DNA of 64,000 nucleotides from Rhodospirillaceae bacterium. Its GTDB lineage: Bacteria; Pseudomonadota; Alphaproteobacteria; Rhodospirillales; Rhodospirillaceae. Shown in pieces: positions 39,228-49,984 of the stretch. The notes beneath the pieces are model-generated. The model did not search any database. It saw nothing but the letters and a program-made list of their open reading frames with translations, and was not told where the DNA came from. The stretch covers positions 1 to 64,000 of the forward strand of contig SHWP01000005.1 in the NCBI GenBank assembly GCA_009693785.1, given 5' to 3'. The translations under genes were made by a program, and so were the position numbers. Position 1 is the first letter of the stretch; every line of letters starts with the position of its first letter.

Positions 39228-40340
39228 TCAGGTGATGGGCTGGCCGGAGAGTTTAAGACTGTGGGCTTTGCGGCCCCCTGCGACCAGTTCCAGTGGGGGG
39301 TGCTGGCCTGACAGGAACAGTTTGGCCATATCGACACTGCGCCGGGCAAGCCCCCGGGCACCGTCCTTCAATTCAGCGCTTTCCTCGACAAAACGGATGT
39401 TGTTTTCCATGTCCTCCGCCGACCAGCCCCGCGAGTGGGCAATGAAAGGGTGCTGTGGAAACTGACAGCCGATTTCGGCAAAAAACGTCAGCATTTGGCC
39501 CGCGACGCCCTGAACATTGTCCTGGCCGCCCGTAATGATAAAGGCTGCGACCTTGTTCTTGAGCAAAACGCGTGAGGCGATGGTTTCTTGGTTTTGGATG
39601 CAATTGCAGCGCTCAACCATCTTGTAATACAGCGAACTGGCACACCCCCATCGGATCGGTGTGGCAACCAAAATAACATCGGCCCAATGCACGAAAGCCT
39701 CGTAGACCAGATCCATTTGGTCGGTGCGGTCCATTTGCGTGATCGAACAAGGCCACGTGCAGGGCCCGCGCGCTTTTCGAGTAGAACCCTTCGCAGTGGC
39801 GGAACCTCAGCTCATCAAGACGGATCATCTTGATCTCGCAGCCAAGCGCTGTGTGCGCCTCCTCCAACGAAATTTCCAAAAGACGTTCCGAAGTGCTGCG
39901 GCGGGGATAGGCCCGGCTCATCACGGTGGTCGATATGCCAACAACACGCACCGGTCCTGGTGCACGGTCGACCGGCCGTGACAAGGGATGCGGAGCATGC
40001 TTCTTTCGTGTGCGTGCAGTGCCCGAATTGAGATCTACAAAGGCATGCCATTTTCGATTTTGGTAGCGAAAGCTGGGACGGCATCTTCCTCATAGCCGGG
40101 CTCGCCTTTGCCTGTGGATCGATGAAACCGCCATTAGTGCCACAGGCAGACCACGTAATCGCCTTCCAAGGTACCTTGGCCCAGAGGACCGCTGACGTGA
40201 TTGCATGCGCCAGAGATGACCGCGAGCTTGCCCTCAAGCCATGAGACTGCGAGGCGCGTCTTACCAATCACAATCTCTTGGAGCGGCTTTTGGCGAAGGG
40301 CTTCTATCTCGCCTAGATCATGCCAGTCTTGAGATTCCAT
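39228..40340 (-). pseudogene. Rieske / NAD(P)H flavoprotein fusion gene, broken
   Basis: Joined across its lesions the gene encodes about 370 residues. The N-terminal Rieske [2Fe-2S] domain has CNH near residues 45-47 and CLWH near 65-68 as cluster ligands, then WRFHRSTGKGEPGYEEDAVP. After a linker, a flavodoxin-fold NAD(P)H-dependent oxidoreductase follows (VVGISTTVMSRAYPRRSTSERLLE, HCEGFYSKSARACTWPCS, VATPIRWG). Lesions: TAA at 40134-40136 just after CLWH, one missing base at the TTT near 40039-40041, and one extra base in GGGCCC at 39762-39767. The two indels cancel, and sequence outside them keeps family character. ATG 40340 has GAGAGAGGG upstream. The motif probably read Cys-Pro/Leu-Trp-His-(Tyr/Asn)-Trp originally. 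Confidence 0.8.
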
Positions 40341-40427
40341 CGATTCACCCTCTCTCTTCATTATATCAACTCGATATTGGGCTCGCGCATACGAAGTATG
40401 CCGCCCCAGCCAAATATTGAGCAAGTG

Positions 40428-42647
40428 TTAGAAAAAGCTATAGGGGTCCACGTCGATTTGGATTCGCACAGCGTTGGGCACCCGTACGCGGGCAAGCCAA
40501 TCGAGAATCAGCGGTTGGGGTTTGATGTCGCGCCGGGTCTTGAGCAAAAGCCGGTGACGGTGCCTGCCCCGCAACAGCGACATAAACGCGGGCGCCGGGC
40601 CCAACACTTCGATACCCGGCCCCTGTGGCGACGCGCGGGCCAAGAGATCACCCACAGCCCTCACTTGAATCTCATCGGGTCCCGAGAGAATCAGCGCCGT
40701 GAGGCGGCCAAAGGGCGGCATGGCCAATTCGCGGCGGCCCTCGGATTCTTTGGCATAGAACTCCGCGTCATTGCCCGATAGCAACGCCTGCATGACTGGG
40801 TGGGCGGGATCGTGGGTTTGCAGCAAAACACGGCCCCGCCGCTCGGCCCGGCCTGCACGCCCCGAGACTTGATGCAGTAATTGATAGGTGCGCTCGGCTG
40901 CGCGCAGATCCCAACTCGATAAACCGAGGTCGGCATCAACTACACCGACCAAGGTCAAATTTGGAAAGTGATGCCCCTTAGCCAGCACTTGGGTGCCCAC
41001 CAGCACATCAACACGGTGCTGCAAAATATCATCGATCAACTCGGCCACGGCGGAGGGCCGGTCAAGTGTATCACTGGCCACCATGCGCACGTTTGCGTCT
41101 GGCCACCGGGCTTGAGCTTCCTCGGCGACACGTTCAATGCCTGGACCGCACGCGACAAAAGAGTCCGTCGCACTACAATGAACGCAGGTTGTGGGTCTCG
41201 CCGCATTGTAGCCGCAATGGTGACACTGCAGCCGTTTGGTCAGACGGTGCTCAACCAGCCAGGCCGTGCATTGTGGGCAATGCAGTCGATGACCACAGGC
41301 GCTGCACAACGTGAGCGGCGCATAGCCGCGCCGATTGAGGAATAACAAAACCTGTTCGCCGCTGCGCAACGTTTCATCAATGGCCAAAACAATCGGCGGC
41401 GCCAACCACGCCCGGCCCCAGTGCCCCTTCTCGGGTTTGTGCACGCGCAAATCAACCGAGGTAATGGTGGGCAATACAGCAATGCCAAAACGATTGGGCA
41501 GGCGCACCTCGTGGTAACGGCCGGCCTCGACATTGACCATGGTTTCCAGCGATGGCGTGGCGCTCGATAGAATAATGGGAATAGCCCCTTCCCGCGCACG
41601 TACCACCGCCATGTCGCGGGCGTGATAGATCACACCATCTTCTTGCTTGAAGGCACTGTCGTGTTCTTCATCGACCACAATCAGCCCGAGGCTTTGGAAC
41701 GGCAGAAACAGTGCCGAGCGGGCGCCGACAATCACCGTTGCCTCACCCGTGGCCGCATTGAGCCAATTCTCGCGGCGCTGCTTGCCCGTCAGGTCGGAAT
41801 GCCACTCGGCGGGCGCGAAGCCAAAGCGGGCTTGAAAACGCGATATCCATTGCGATGTCAGTGCGATTTCCGGCAGTAGCACCAGGGCTTGGCGCCCGGC
41901 GGCAACAGTGGTGGCAATGGCTTCGAAATAAACCTCGGTCTTACCCGAGCCGGTGACACCATCCAGCACGGTGACCGAAAAGCCTTGGCCAAGCTTTTCA
42001 GAGACACTTCGCACCGCTTCTTGCTGCGCCGGTTCCAGCTGTGGCGCGATGGCATTGGCGGATGTGCTGGCGGCCAGACGCGTCAACATTTTAAAAGTTA
42101 GAACACCGCCTTCTATCAGGTCGCGAATGGTGCCACTGCTGACGCCTGCCGCTTTCGCCAAGGCCGACATGGTGTCATAGGTTTGGCCGCGCGCCACGGC
42201 AGACATTATTTTTTGCCGCGACGGCGTGACTTTGAGCCCAGCTGTTTCCAAGCTTGGCCCGGCAGCGGCAATGACCGTTGGCGGTGTGGGCGGTTGCCAG
42301 CGCCGCGCAGGATTGAGCGTCATGCGCAAAACCGCGCCAGAGACTTGCAACGTGTAAGCCGCGACCCAATCGATGAATTTGCGTGAGACCTCGGGGATTG
42401 GCGGCACACCAACGCGTTGGGCGACGGGCTTGATTTTGTGGGCAGCGACATCGCCTTTGCCCGGCCCCCACACCACCCCGACCTCGAACCAGCGGCCCAA
42501 GGGCACCTCGACCACATCCCCCAATACCAAAGTTTCATGCTCGGGGACGCTATAGTCATAGGCTGCCTCAATCGGCAACGGCAGTAGCACGCTGACAATA
42601 TCGCCCGGCTCAAACTTGGTTTTGTCGGCAGAGTTATTCACAGGCAA
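40428..42647 (-). CDS. priA: primosomal protein N' (replication restart helicase)
   Basis: A 739-residue 3'-to-5' helicase that recognises stalled forks and reloads the replisome. An N-terminal DNA-binding domain ([18 protein letters not shown]) is followed by Walker [13 protein letters not shown] near 235, the DEEH box ([12 protein letters not shown]), and the zinc region CSACGH...CPQC...CHHC...CVHC near 440-485, eight cysteines for two zinc ions. The C-terminal helicase motifs [12 protein letters not shown] and [12 protein letters not shown] are intact. It lies between the broken Rieske gene and the divergent fsa. Confidence 0.97.
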   Translation of the reverse strand: MPVNNSADKTKFEPGDIVSVLLPLPIEAAYDYSVPEHETLVLGDVVEVPLGRWFEVGVVWGPGKGDVAAHKIKPVAQRVGVPPIPEVSRKFIDWVAAYTLQVSGAVLRMTLNPARRWQPPTPPTVIAAAGPSLETAGLKVTPSRQKIMSAVARGQTYDTMSALAKAAGVSSGTIRDLIEGGVLTFKMLTRLAASTSANAIAPQLEPAQQEAVRSVSEKLGQGFSVTVLDGVTGSGKTEVYFEAIATTVAAGRQALVLLPEIALTSQWISRFQARFGFAPAEWHSDLTGKQRRENWLNAATGEATVIVGARSALFLPFQSLGLIVVDEEHDSAFKQEDGVIYHARDMAVVRAREGAIPIILSSATPSLETMVNVEAGRYHEVRLPNRFGIAVLPTITSVDLRVHKPEKGHWGRAWLAPPIVLAIDETLRSGEQVLLFLNRRGYAPLTLCSACGHRLHCPQCTAWLVEHRLTKRLQCHHCGYNAARPTTCVHCSATDSFVACGPGIERVAEEAQARWPDANVRMVASDTLDRPSAVAELIDDILQHRVDVLVGTQVLAKGHHFPNLTLVGVVDADLGLSSWDLRAAERTYQLLHQVSGRAGRAERRGRVLLQTHDPAHPVMQALLSGNDAEFYAKESEGRRELAMPPFGRLTALILSGPDEIQVRAVGDLLARASPQGPGIEVLGPAPAFMSLLRGRHRHRLLLKTRRDIKPQPLILDWLARVRVPNAVRIQIDVDPYSFF

Positions 42648-42757
42648 TTAGACCGTGTGGCGGGGAAACAGACCATGGACTACACTGTTGCCCCGACAAC
42701 GCTTCGGGCGCAACAGCCCGAAGCCCGCCGCAACCGAGATCAACACAGAAAGCCGCC

Positions 42758-43411
42758 ATGAAGTTTTTTATCGACACCGCTGACGTGAAAGAGATCAAGG
42801 AATTGGCCGCCACCGGCATGGTGGATGGCGTGACCACCAACCCATCGCTAGCGGCGAAGTCGGGTAAGAAGTTCCTCGACCTGGTACGCGAAATTTGCGC
42901 AGTGGTCCCCGGTCCGGTCAGCGCCGAGGTAACCGCAACCGATTTTGACACCATGATGAAAGAGGCCGCGGTATTGCGCAAAATCGCCGCCAACGTGACC
43001 ATTAAAGTGCCGCTGACCCCCGATGGGCTAAAAGCCTGCAAAACGCTTTCGGGCGAAGGGGTGATGGTCAATGTCACCCTATGTTTCTCGCCCGCCCAGG
43101 CCCTGCTGGCTGCCAAGGCCGGGGCCAGCTTCATTTCGCCCTTTGTGGGCCGTTTGGACGATGTGGGTACGGATGGCATGGCCCTGATTAGGGATATCTG
43201 CACCATTTATAAGAATTACGCCTTCAAAACCGAGGTGTTGGTGGCGTCGATCCGCCACCCCATGCATGTAGTAGAGGCCGCCAAGATCGGCGCCCATGTT
43301 TCGACCATGCCCCCGTCCACTTTACGGCAATTGTTCAACCATCCGTTAACCGACAAGGGGTTAAAAGCGTTCCTGGACGATTGGGCCAAAACCGGCCAAT
43401 CGATCCTGTAA
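42758..43411 (+). CDS. fsa: fructose-6-phosphate aldolase / transaldolase (TalC-type)
   Basis: A 217-residue small transaldolase-family enzyme. The N-terminus [16 protein letters not shown] and the TTNPSL loop are typical. The Schiff-base lysine is Lys83 in VTIKVPLT, and the family motif [13 protein letters not shown]-like stretch is seen as [19 protein letters not shown]. Short members act as either transaldolase or fructose-6-phosphate aldolase, and sequence alone does not decide which. A DUF484 gene follows at 5 bases. Confidence 0.92.
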   Translation: MKFFIDTADVKEIKELAATGMVDGVTTNPSLAAKSGKKFLDLVREICAVVPGPVSAEVTATDFDTMMKEAAVLRKIAANVTIKVPLTPDGLKACKTLSGEGVMVNVTLCFSPAQALLAAKAGASFISPFVGRLDDVGTDGMALIRDICTIYKNYAFKTEVLVASIRHPMHVVEAAKIGAHVSTMPPSTLRQLFNHPLTDKGLKAFLDDWAKTGQSIL

Positions 43412-43416
43412 AGCCG

Positions 43417-44241
43417 ATGCGGCGCGACAAAGAAAAGCCCGGACAACAGACCCCAGGGTCTGATCAAGTGACGGGGGGCGCGCCAACCGGCCGGGGAACG
43501 AGCGGGGGACGTAAGGCCATGATCGATCAATTAAAGGCGGGCGCGAAGACAAGCACCGAGCCGCGCGTTGAGTTGCGCGAACAAGACGTGATCGCATACC
43601 TGCGCCGCAACCCGCGGCTACTCCTCAACAACTCCGACCTTTTGGCCGCGATCTCGCCCGAACGCAAGTTCGAGACCGAGTCCGTTGTCGTCGATATGCA
43701 ACGTTTTGTGGTCGACCGCTTGCGCCGGCAGATCGACGACCTCAGAAATTCCAGCGACAGCTTGGTATCGACGACCCGGGCCAACATGTCATTGGTGGAA
43801 CGCTCGATGGAATGCACGCTCGCATTATTGTATGCGCGCGATTACGCCGAGCTTGCGCAAATCTTGCACGATGAATTGCCGTTGCATTTGGGCGTCGACG
43901 CCGTGTCGATTGCGTTCGAAACTGAAAACTTGCCGGGTGACTGCGGTGGTTCGATTCGCGGGCTTCCGGCAGGCGCCGTTGAGACTTTGATGGGTGGCAA
44001 ACCCAGCCGCATCCGCACCGATATCGAAGGTGAAGCGGCCGTGTACGGCGCTTCGGCTGGGCTGGTACGTTCGGATGCGATGATTCACCTCGAGGCTGGT
44101 GACGGCTTACCGCCTGGCATATTCGCCGTGGGTTGCCGCACGCCTGGCTACTTCGACCCCGATCAAGGCACCGAGCTGATCGCCTTCCTCGGCCATGTCA
44201 CCCGCTACGCGGTGGGCCGCTGGTGGACGCTGCAACTTTAG
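43417..44241 (+). CDS. DUF484 family protein
   Basis: A 274-residue protein of the DUF484 family, GAF-like in fold. A basic, disordered N-terminus (about 1-40) is followed by VIAYLRRNPRLLLNNSDLLAAI, then an alpha-helical stretch and the GAF-like part (ARDYAELAQILHDELPLHLGVDAVSIAFE). DUF484 genes lie next to xerC even in Enterobacteria (yigA-xerC), suggesting a conserved but unproven link to recombination at the dif site. ATG 43417 is used; ATG 43519 would remove the disordered head. Confidence 0.88.
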   Translation: MRRDKEKPGQQTPGSDQVTGGAPTGRGTSGGRKAMIDQLKAGAKTSTEPRVELREQDVIAYLRRNPRLLLNNSDLLAAISPERKFETESVVVDMQRFVVDRLRRQIDDLRNSSDSLVSTTRANMSLVERSMECTLALLYARDYAELAQILHDELPLHLGVDAVSIAFETENLPGDCGGSIRGLPAGAVETLMGGKPSRIRTDIEGEAAVYGASAGLVRSDAMIHLEAGDGLPPGIFAVGCRTPGYFDPDQGTELIAFLGHVTRYAVGRWWTLQL

Positions 44242-45173
44242 ACGCAAAAGTTATTCATTTCGCAGCCGCGATTTCGGCTTGGCGCGAATGGCTCGTGGCT
44301 GAGCGGCGCGCCTCGGCCCATACCATCGATGCCTACGCTCGCGACCTCGCAGCATTTCTAAGCTTCCTCAGCGATCATATTGGCGATGAGCCCAGCGTTG
44401 CAGCCCTAAGCGCACTGACCCCCGCCGATTTTCGCGCTTACCTGGCCCATCGCCACGCCTTGGGCATTTCGCGAAGCTCTGTGGCACGCGGCCTATCGAC
44501 CTTGCGCAATGTCTTTCGGTTCTTTGAGCGGCAAGGGTACCTGAGCAACCCTGCAATCAACACCATTCGCACGCCGCGCCTACCCAATAGCGTGCCCAAG
44601 GCATTGCGTGAAGATGATGCGATGGAGGCCATTCGCACCATCGGCGAAACCCACGACACACCCTGGCTTTCGGCACGCGACACGGCGTTGATGCTGCTGC
44701 TGTATGGCTGCGGTTTGCGCATTGGTGAAGCGCTTAGCCTGACCTGCGCTGACATTCCAAAAAGCGATACAATGCGCGTGACGGGCAAGGGCCGTAAGGA
44801 ACGCATCGTGCCGGTGCTAGCTGTGGTGCGCGAAGCTTTGACGGCCTATCGCAAACTATGCCCCTACCCGCCGAGTAAAGATGCGCCATTGTTTGTTGGC
44901 GCCCGCGGCCAGGCGTTGAACCCCGGCGTCGTGCAACGCCAGTTGCGCCAAGTGCGCGCGCTTCTAGGCCTTGATGAGACCGCCACGCCCCATGCCCTAC
45001 GCCATAGCTTTGCCACCCACCTTCTGGCTAAGGGCGGCGACCTGCGCACAATTCAAGAACTGCTGGGTCATAGCTCGCTGTCAACAACCCAGCGCTACAC
45101 GGCTGTTGATGAGGTTCAATTGACGAAAGTTTATCGTCAATCTCATCCGCGCGCAAAGATGAAGGCGGCGTAG
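44223..45173 (+). CDS. xerC: tyrosine recombinase XerC
   Basis: A 316-residue site-specific recombinase that resolves chromosome dimers at dif with XerD. All catalytic residues are in place: Arg166, Lys189 (GKGRKER), His257 and Arg260 (HALRHS), His283 (LGHSS) and the nucleophile Tyr292 (TTQRYTAVD). The N-terminal SAM-like domain includes SAHTIDAYARDLAAF. GTG at 44223 overlaps the end of DUF484 by 19 bases. Genomic context next to DUF484 supports XerC rather than XerD. Confidence 0.94.
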   Translation: MDAATLDAKVIHFAAAISAWREWLVAERRASAHTIDAYARDLAAFLSFLSDHIGDEPSVAALSALTPADFRAYLAHRHALGISRSSVARGLSTLRNVFRFFERQGYLSNPAINTIRTPRLPNSVPKALREDDAMEAIRTIGETHDTPWLSARDTALMLLLYGCGLRIGEALSLTCADIPKSDTMRVTGKGRKERIVPVLAVVREALTAYRKLCPYPPSKDAPLFVGARGQALNPGVVQRQLRQVRALLGLDETATPHALRHSFATHLLAKGGDLRTIQELLGHSSLSTTQRYTAVDEVQLTKVYRQSHPRAKMKAA

Positions 45174-45174
45174 C

Positions 45175-45951
45175 CTAATTCTTCAGTCGATAGCCGGTTT
45201 TGAAAATCCAACCGACCCCGGCAAGGCAGATCAACAAAAACACCATAATCATGGCCAAGCTGGTTCCAACCGCCACGTCGGCCGTGCCGTAGAAACTCCA
45301 CCGAAAACCGCTGATGAGATAAACGATGGGGTTGAATAACGTCACCGTTCGCCACGCCGGTGGCAGCATGTCGATGGAATAGAAGGCCCCGCCCAGGAAT
45401 GTCAGCGGCGTGACGATGAGGAACGGAATCAACGACAATTGTTCCCAGCCCTTGGCCCACACCCCCAGGATAAACCCAAACAAGCAAAAGGTGATTGCAG
45501 TCAACGTCAGAATAGCCGCCATCCAGCCTGGATGAAGGATTTGCAGCGGCACAAAAAGCGCTGCAGTCGCGAGAATCAGCGCCCCCAAAACAAGCGATTT
45601 GGTCACTGCAGCGCCGACAAACGCCAAGACCATTTCCCAGGCCGATATAGGTGCCGACAAAAGTTCGTAAATCGTGCCCGTGAACTTCTGCACATAAATG
45701 CCGAACGAGGCGTTCGATAGCCCTTCGGTGAACAGCGACAGCATGATGAGGCCGGGCACGATGAACGCACCATAACTAACGCCATCAATAGAGTTCATGC
45801 GTGAACCGATGGCCGAGCCAAACACCACGAAATAGAGCGAGGTCGTTATGACCGGCGTCAGCACGCTTTGTACGGCTGTGCGCATGAAACGCGCCATCTC
45901 GAAGCGGTAGATCGCCCAGACAGCATGGCGGTTAAAGATGGGCACGCTCAT
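45175..45951 (-). CDS. ABC-2 type transporter permease
   Basis: A 258-residue ABC-2 permease with six hydrophobic segments, roughly 33-50, 58-80, 105-130, 138-165, 172-190 and 228-250. The family signature is the [16 protein letters not shown] stretch, with [17 protein letters not shown] before it. It pairs with the ATPase that overlaps its start by 4 bases, forming a YadG/YadH-type exporter. The substrate is unknown. It ends one base after xerC, tail to tail. Confidence 0.92.
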   Translation of the reverse strand: MSVPIFNRHAVWAIYRFEMARFMRTAVQSVLTPVITTSLYFVVFGSAIGSRMNSIDGVSYGAFIVPGLIMLSLFTEGLSNASFGIYVQKFTGTIYELLSAPISAWEMVLAFVGAAVTKSLVLGALILATAALFVPLQILHPGWMAAILTLTAITFCLFGFILGVWAKGWEQLSLIPFLIVTPLTFLGGAFYSIDMLPPAWRTVTLFNPIVYLISGFRWSFYGTADVAVGTSLAMIMVFLLICLAGVGWIFKTGYRLKN

Positions 45952-46886
45952 AGGCGCATCTCCGGTTTGTCGCTCACCAAGCTAACAAAGATATCCTCAA
46001 GAGAGCTTTGCTGCGTGTGCAGGTCGGTGAAGGCGATGCCAAGATCGGCCAAACGCCGCAACAATGAGGCGATGCCGGTATGGTCTGCCTTGGCGTCAAA
46101 CGTATATTCCAGCTCATGGCCATGAGCTTTAATCGCAAGTGGCCATTCGGCAAGTTCGGGTGGAATTGCCGCCAGGGGCACTTGAAGTTGGAGCGTCAGG
46201 AGCTTCTTGCCCAGTTTTTTCATCAGGACGGACTTGTCCTCGACCAAAATCAGCTCGCCCTTATGGATGACGCCAATACGGTCGGCCATGTCCTCGGCTT
46301 CTTCGATGTAGTGAGTGGTGAGAATGATGGTGACGCCCTTCTCGCGTAGGCCGCGCACCAGGGCCCACATGTCGCGGCGCAGCTCGACATCCACACCGGC
46401 TGTCGGTTCGTCGAGGAAAAGGATTTCTGGCTCATGCGACAAAGCCTTTGCGATCATCACCCGGCGTTTCATGCCGCCTGAAAGAGTCATGATTTTGTCG
46501 TGGCGCTTGTCCCACAGCGATAAGTCGTGCAGCACTTTTTCAAGATGATCCGGGTTGGGGGCGCAGCCGAATAAGCCGCGGCTAAGGTTCACGGTCGCCC
46601 AGACTGTCTCGAAGGCGTCCGTAGTCAATTCCTGGGGCACCAAACCAATCTTGCTGCGGGCCGCGCGGTACTCACGCACCACGTCATGGCCATCTGCCAG
46701 AACCTTTCCGGTCGTGGCGTTAACGATGCCACAGACAATATTGATCAACGTGGTCTTGCCTGCGCCATTGGGCCCCAACAAGGCAAAAATCTCCCCCCGA
46801 TTGATATCGAGATCCACAGCCTTGAGGGCTATGAGACCAGAGGCGTAAGTTTTGGTGAGTTGAGAGATCGAGATAATCGGCGGCAT
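45948..46886 (-). CDS. ABC transporter ATP-binding protein (YadG-like)
   Basis: A 312-residue ATPase. Walker A is GPNGAGKTT (38-46), the Q-loop region is VPQELTTD, the signature is LSGGMKRR, Walker B is LFLDEP, and the switch His lies in [13 protein letters not shown]-terminal extension of about 90 residues includes [19 protein letters not shown]. Extended YadG-type ATPases pair with an ABC-2 permease, as here. The start is 103 bases from the divergent PhyH gene. Confidence 0.94.
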   Translation of the reverse strand: MPPIISISQLTKTYASGLIALKAVDLDINRGEIFALLGPNGAGKTTLINIVCGIVNATTGKVLADGHDVVREYRAARSKIGLVPQELTTDAFETVWATVNLSRGLFGCAPNPDHLEKVLHDLSLWDKRHDKIMTLSGGMKRRVMIAKALSHEPEILFLDEPTAGVDVELRRDMWALVRGLREKGVTIILTTHYIEEAEDMADRIGVIHKGELILVEDKSVLMKKLGKKLLTLQLQVPLAAIPPELAEWPLAIKAHGHELEYTFDAKADHTGIASLLRRLADLGIAFTDLHTQQSSLEDIFVSLVSDKPEMRL

Positions 46887-46989
46887 TTTTACACCGGGCA
46901 GCTATGGGCCGCGACCCTACAATTTAAATGGTCCTGGGCGTCAAGCGGAGTTTCACTAGCATTTGTGGCATATGGGCTCATCGTGCTAC

Positions 46990-48210
46990 ATGGCAACAGG
47001 AATTGATCGTACCGGACCCTTCCAAAACGTGCGTTACCAGGCCCCCCTTTCAGCACCGGATCAAATAAAGGAGACGCTGGAAAAATTCGGCGTCTGCTTG
47101 GTCAAGGGCGTGTTCACGCCAACCGAGATCGACTCGTTACGCAAGTCCATGGCCACAACCCAGGCCGGGTTTAATCAACAACCTGCCGACCTGATGAGCT
47201 GCCCGGAGTTGCGCTGGGTCTTGTTCGATCTACGTGTCCTGTCGCTCGCCAAAACCCTGCTGGGGCCAACGCTGTCGTATTACGCCGAGACCCATTTCGA
47301 CTATGAGGAAGACATCGGCCCGTTGACGCAAAAGCCCTACAACACACTGCATATCGATGCGGTTGGAACGCCCGAAAAGCTCACCCGCATTTGGCGGGGG
47401 CAGGATGATCAAATTTATCGAGGTTACCGGTTCGCCGTGTACTTTCAGGACTATGCCCAATTCAGCGGCGGGCTCAAGGTGGTCATAGGTAGCCATTTAG
47501 GTAACCCCGACCGCTTCCAGTTCGACCGGCGCGATCTCAAGCTTAAATCGCAACTCAAACTGCCTTCCGCCACGTTGAGCATTCCGGCCCCAGACTACGA
47601 ATTGTTCAACGTGCCGGCGCAGCCCGGGGATTTAGTGATTTGGAACCTACGCACCGTGCATGCCGCTGGAGCGCAGTTACTTACAGAAGCGCCCGAGCTT
47701 GCCCTGCACCCCGATGTCGAGACGTCAATCAAAGCCTCGGCAGCGCAGCTGATCCGGCCGATTCCGGGTCCGCGCGTTGCTTTGTTTTTTGATTACGGCG
47801 CGCCCTCGCTCGAGATCGACCTCTACATCAAGTGGCGGGCTTTACGCATGAACGTGGCGCGGGGCATTGCCCCCGAGCATTACTCCTATGATTCGCCTGA
47901 TGTGGCAGCCCTTGCCGATCGCCACGGCATCAAGCTGCGCTTCGACCGGCTAATTGGCGTGGCAGCATGCGCAATTCTTGATCGTATCGTGGCCCTCGAT
48001 AAAGAAGGCAAGCTCGAAGACCCGGGGAAGATACCTCCGCATCTTGTCGGTCTTGGTCAACGGCTAGAACGACTCGCCAGCTCTCATGCTGAGTACTGCG
48101 AGCACCATCAGCTTTTCGATATGGCGAAATTCGCTACTCTGAAAAACGCTTCGCTTGATGAAAAAGTTTTGTTTCTCGTGAGCGATATGTTCGGCCGCAA
48201 CCGCGGCTGA
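46990..48210 (+). CDS. phytanoyl-CoA dioxygenase (PhyH)-like protein
   Basis: A 406-residue protein with a PhyH-type 2-oxoglutarate/Fe(II) oxygenase core. The likely iron ligands are His121 and Asp123 (NTLHIDAVG) and His224 (LRTVHAAG). FAVYFQDY and GGLKVVIGSHLG form core strands. The C-terminal 130 residues (after about 275) do not resemble the core and include a helical tail. The natural substrate is unknown; bacterial PhyH proteins act on diverse small molecules. ATG 46990 is used; the frame opens at 46963. It ends 14 bases from the opposing rhomboid gene. Confidence 0.82.
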   Translation: MATGIDRTGPFQNVRYQAPLSAPDQIKETLEKFGVCLVKGVFTPTEIDSLRKSMATTQAGFNQQPADLMSCPELRWVLFDLRVLSLAKTLLGPTLSYYAETHFDYEEDIGPLTQKPYNTLHIDAVGTPEKLTRIWRGQDDQIYRGYRFAVYFQDYAQFSGGLKVVIGSHLGNPDRFQFDRRDLKLKSQLKLPSATLSIPAPDYELFNVPAQPGDLVIWNLRTVHAAGAQLLTEAPELALHPDVETSIKASAAQLIRPIPGPRVALFFDYGAPSLEIDLYIKWRALRMNVARGIAPEHYSYDSPDVAALADRHGIKLRFDRLIGVAACAILDRIVALDKEGKLEDPGKIPPHLVGLGQRLERLASSHAEYCEHHQLFDMAKFATLKNASLDEKVLFLVSDMFGRNRG

Positions 48211-48224
48211 CGCTGAGCGAAGCC

Positions 48225-49055
48225 TCAACCCCAAGGGCCGCGGCGCTGCCCTGCCCCGCCCGAACGCGGCACCGAGCCTCCACGACGCAGACGGATTGGG
48301 CGACTTTCTAGTGCGAAGGGCCTGGTATGAGCTGGCTCGAAGACCCGCACATCGCGCTTTTTGAAGAAAAACACCAATACCGCGCCCGCCACGAAGCCGC
48401 CGATATGGGCCATGAACGCTACACCCGGTTCACCCGGATTGACGTTCATATTGCTCAGAAGTTGCATGCCGAACCAACCACCGAGCACAATGAGTGCTGG
48501 CAAGTTCCAGATTGAAAAATAAATGAACAGCCATACAAACACACGAATATTGGCCCGGGGATGGAGCATCATATAGGCGCCCAGCACACCCGAGATGGCC
48601 CCCGAAGCGCCGATCATGGGGATGTCTGAACTCGGCGCCGATAAGACTTGTGCTGCTGCCGCAGCAACGCCGCAAACCAGATAAAAAATCAGGTATCGGC
48701 GGTGGCCCAGGGAAGCTTCGATGTTGTCACCGAAAATCCACAGATAACCCATGTTGCCGAGCAAGTGCATCCAACCGCCGTGGAGAAACATGGAAGTAAA
48801 AATGGTTACCACAGCAGGTGGGCGTTCGATTTGAAGTCGCGCCGGGGTCAAATACTCGCGCGGAATAAGCCCGAGATCGCCCGGAGCAAGCCCGAGATCG
48901 GCTGGGATAAGACCGAACATCAGAATTGCTGCTTCAGCTTCAAAGTCCGATAGCGAGAACTGCCACAGGAACACCGCCACACAGATGGCGATCAACGTGT
49001 AATTCACGAATGGCGTAGTGCCGTGCGGGTTATCGTCGCCAATGGGCAGAAACAT
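48225..49055 (-). CDS. rhomboid family intramembrane serine protease
   Basis: A 276-residue, six-helix intramembrane protease. Catalytic Ser151 lies in GASGAISG and catalytic His217 in AHIGG; the WMHLLGNM block (95-102) is the conserved L1/oxyanion region. Loop 1 has a short Leu-Gly-Leu repeat (DLGLAPGDLGLIP, about 53-65). The C-terminal tail (from about 237) is rich in Arg, Gly and Pro and probably cytoplasmic. It starts 6 bases after the preceding glycosyltransferase. Confidence 0.93.
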   Translation of the reverse strand: MFLPIGDDNPHGTTPFVNYTLIAICVAVFLWQFSLSDFEAEAAILMFGLIPADLGLAPGDLGLIPREYLTPARLQIERPPAVVTIFTSMFLHGGWMHLLGNMGYLWIFGDNIEASLGHRRYLIFYLVCGVAAAAAQVLSAPSSDIPMIGASGAISGVLGAYMMLHPRANIRVFVWLFIYFSIWNLPALIVLGGWFGMQLLSNMNVNPGEPGVAFMAHIGGFVAGAVLVFFFKKRDVRVFEPAHTRPFALESRPIRLRRGGSVPRSGGAGQRRGPWG

Positions 49056-49061
49056 TGGATC

Positions 49062-49843
49062 TTACCTTGTACTGCCGATAAGCCGCTCAACATGCATCAG
49101 CCGGTCAAGGCTAACAGCCTTCATTTGCTCGGTCATGATAAAGCCATCGTCGATTCCACTTTTCGCCCACTCAACTTTTGACATCGATAGTTTGCGCCGC
49201 TGCCGATCGAGCGCGTTGCCGGGCGAGACAAACTGCTCGCAGGTTTTCACATTGATCTTCTGGTGTTTAACGAGCTTGCGCAAACACATTCGGTAGAGCG
49301 TGTCCTCGGTGCGATAAATACGGAAATCTGGCTCTTCGGCGAAGCCCTTGATCCAATCGTGCCAGATGCGCCGCACACAAAAATTGATCGGGCAGCTTTC
49401 ATCGAGCGAGGGTGGCCAATCGGGGTGCATGGGCATGTCGATGCGCATGCGTGTGAAAACATAACCCAACGTGTCGTCGGCCAGCAACGCCGAGAGACAA
49501 AGGTGAACGTGGTTCTCATAGAACACATCATCGGCATCGAGAAAAAAAGATGCTGGGCTGATGACTGCCGCACGCCTTCATTGCGTGAGAAGCCTGGCCC
49601 CCGATTGTCGGCATTGGTGATGAGCTTGATGAAGGGGTCTTTGACGGACCATTGCCGGGCGATGGCGGGGGTATCGTCGGTGGAGCGGTCATCGACCACA
49701 ATGATCTCGGGTTCGATGGCCAGGCCTTGGTCTTGGCAAAACCGAACCGAGCGCACGGCGCTGTCCAAGGTACGGGGCAGGGTTCGGGCGGCATTGTAAG
49801 CCGGGATGATGATGGCCGCCGTGGGGGTCAGGCGGCTGGGCAT
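49062..49843 (-). CDS. glycosyltransferase family 2 protein, frameshifted
   Basis: Joined, the product is about 260 residues of a GT2 enzyme. The N-terminal GT-A domain has AAIIIPAYNAARTLPRTLDS and IIVVDDRSTDDTPAI. Its DxD motif is restored as LDADD only when one T is added to the seven-T run at 49542-49548 (written as A on the plus strand), giving HLFFLDADDVFYEN and continuing in the second frame (FYENHVHLCLSALLADD onward). The first frame alone ends in 49247 without family sequence; the second alone lacks a start. The sugar substrate is unknown. It is followed by the rhomboid gene. Confidence 0.86.
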
Positions 49844-49984
49844 GGCGCCCCTTCAACCACGAGGCGGCCGCACACCCCTGTTATAACAGGAAAAATACAG
49901 GCCCGCTTGGTGAACGCGCGGCTGAGGCTGCGGTGGATTTTGAGAGTCACGGGAGTTGTGAGGATCGCCACACTCTCAAGCGCA

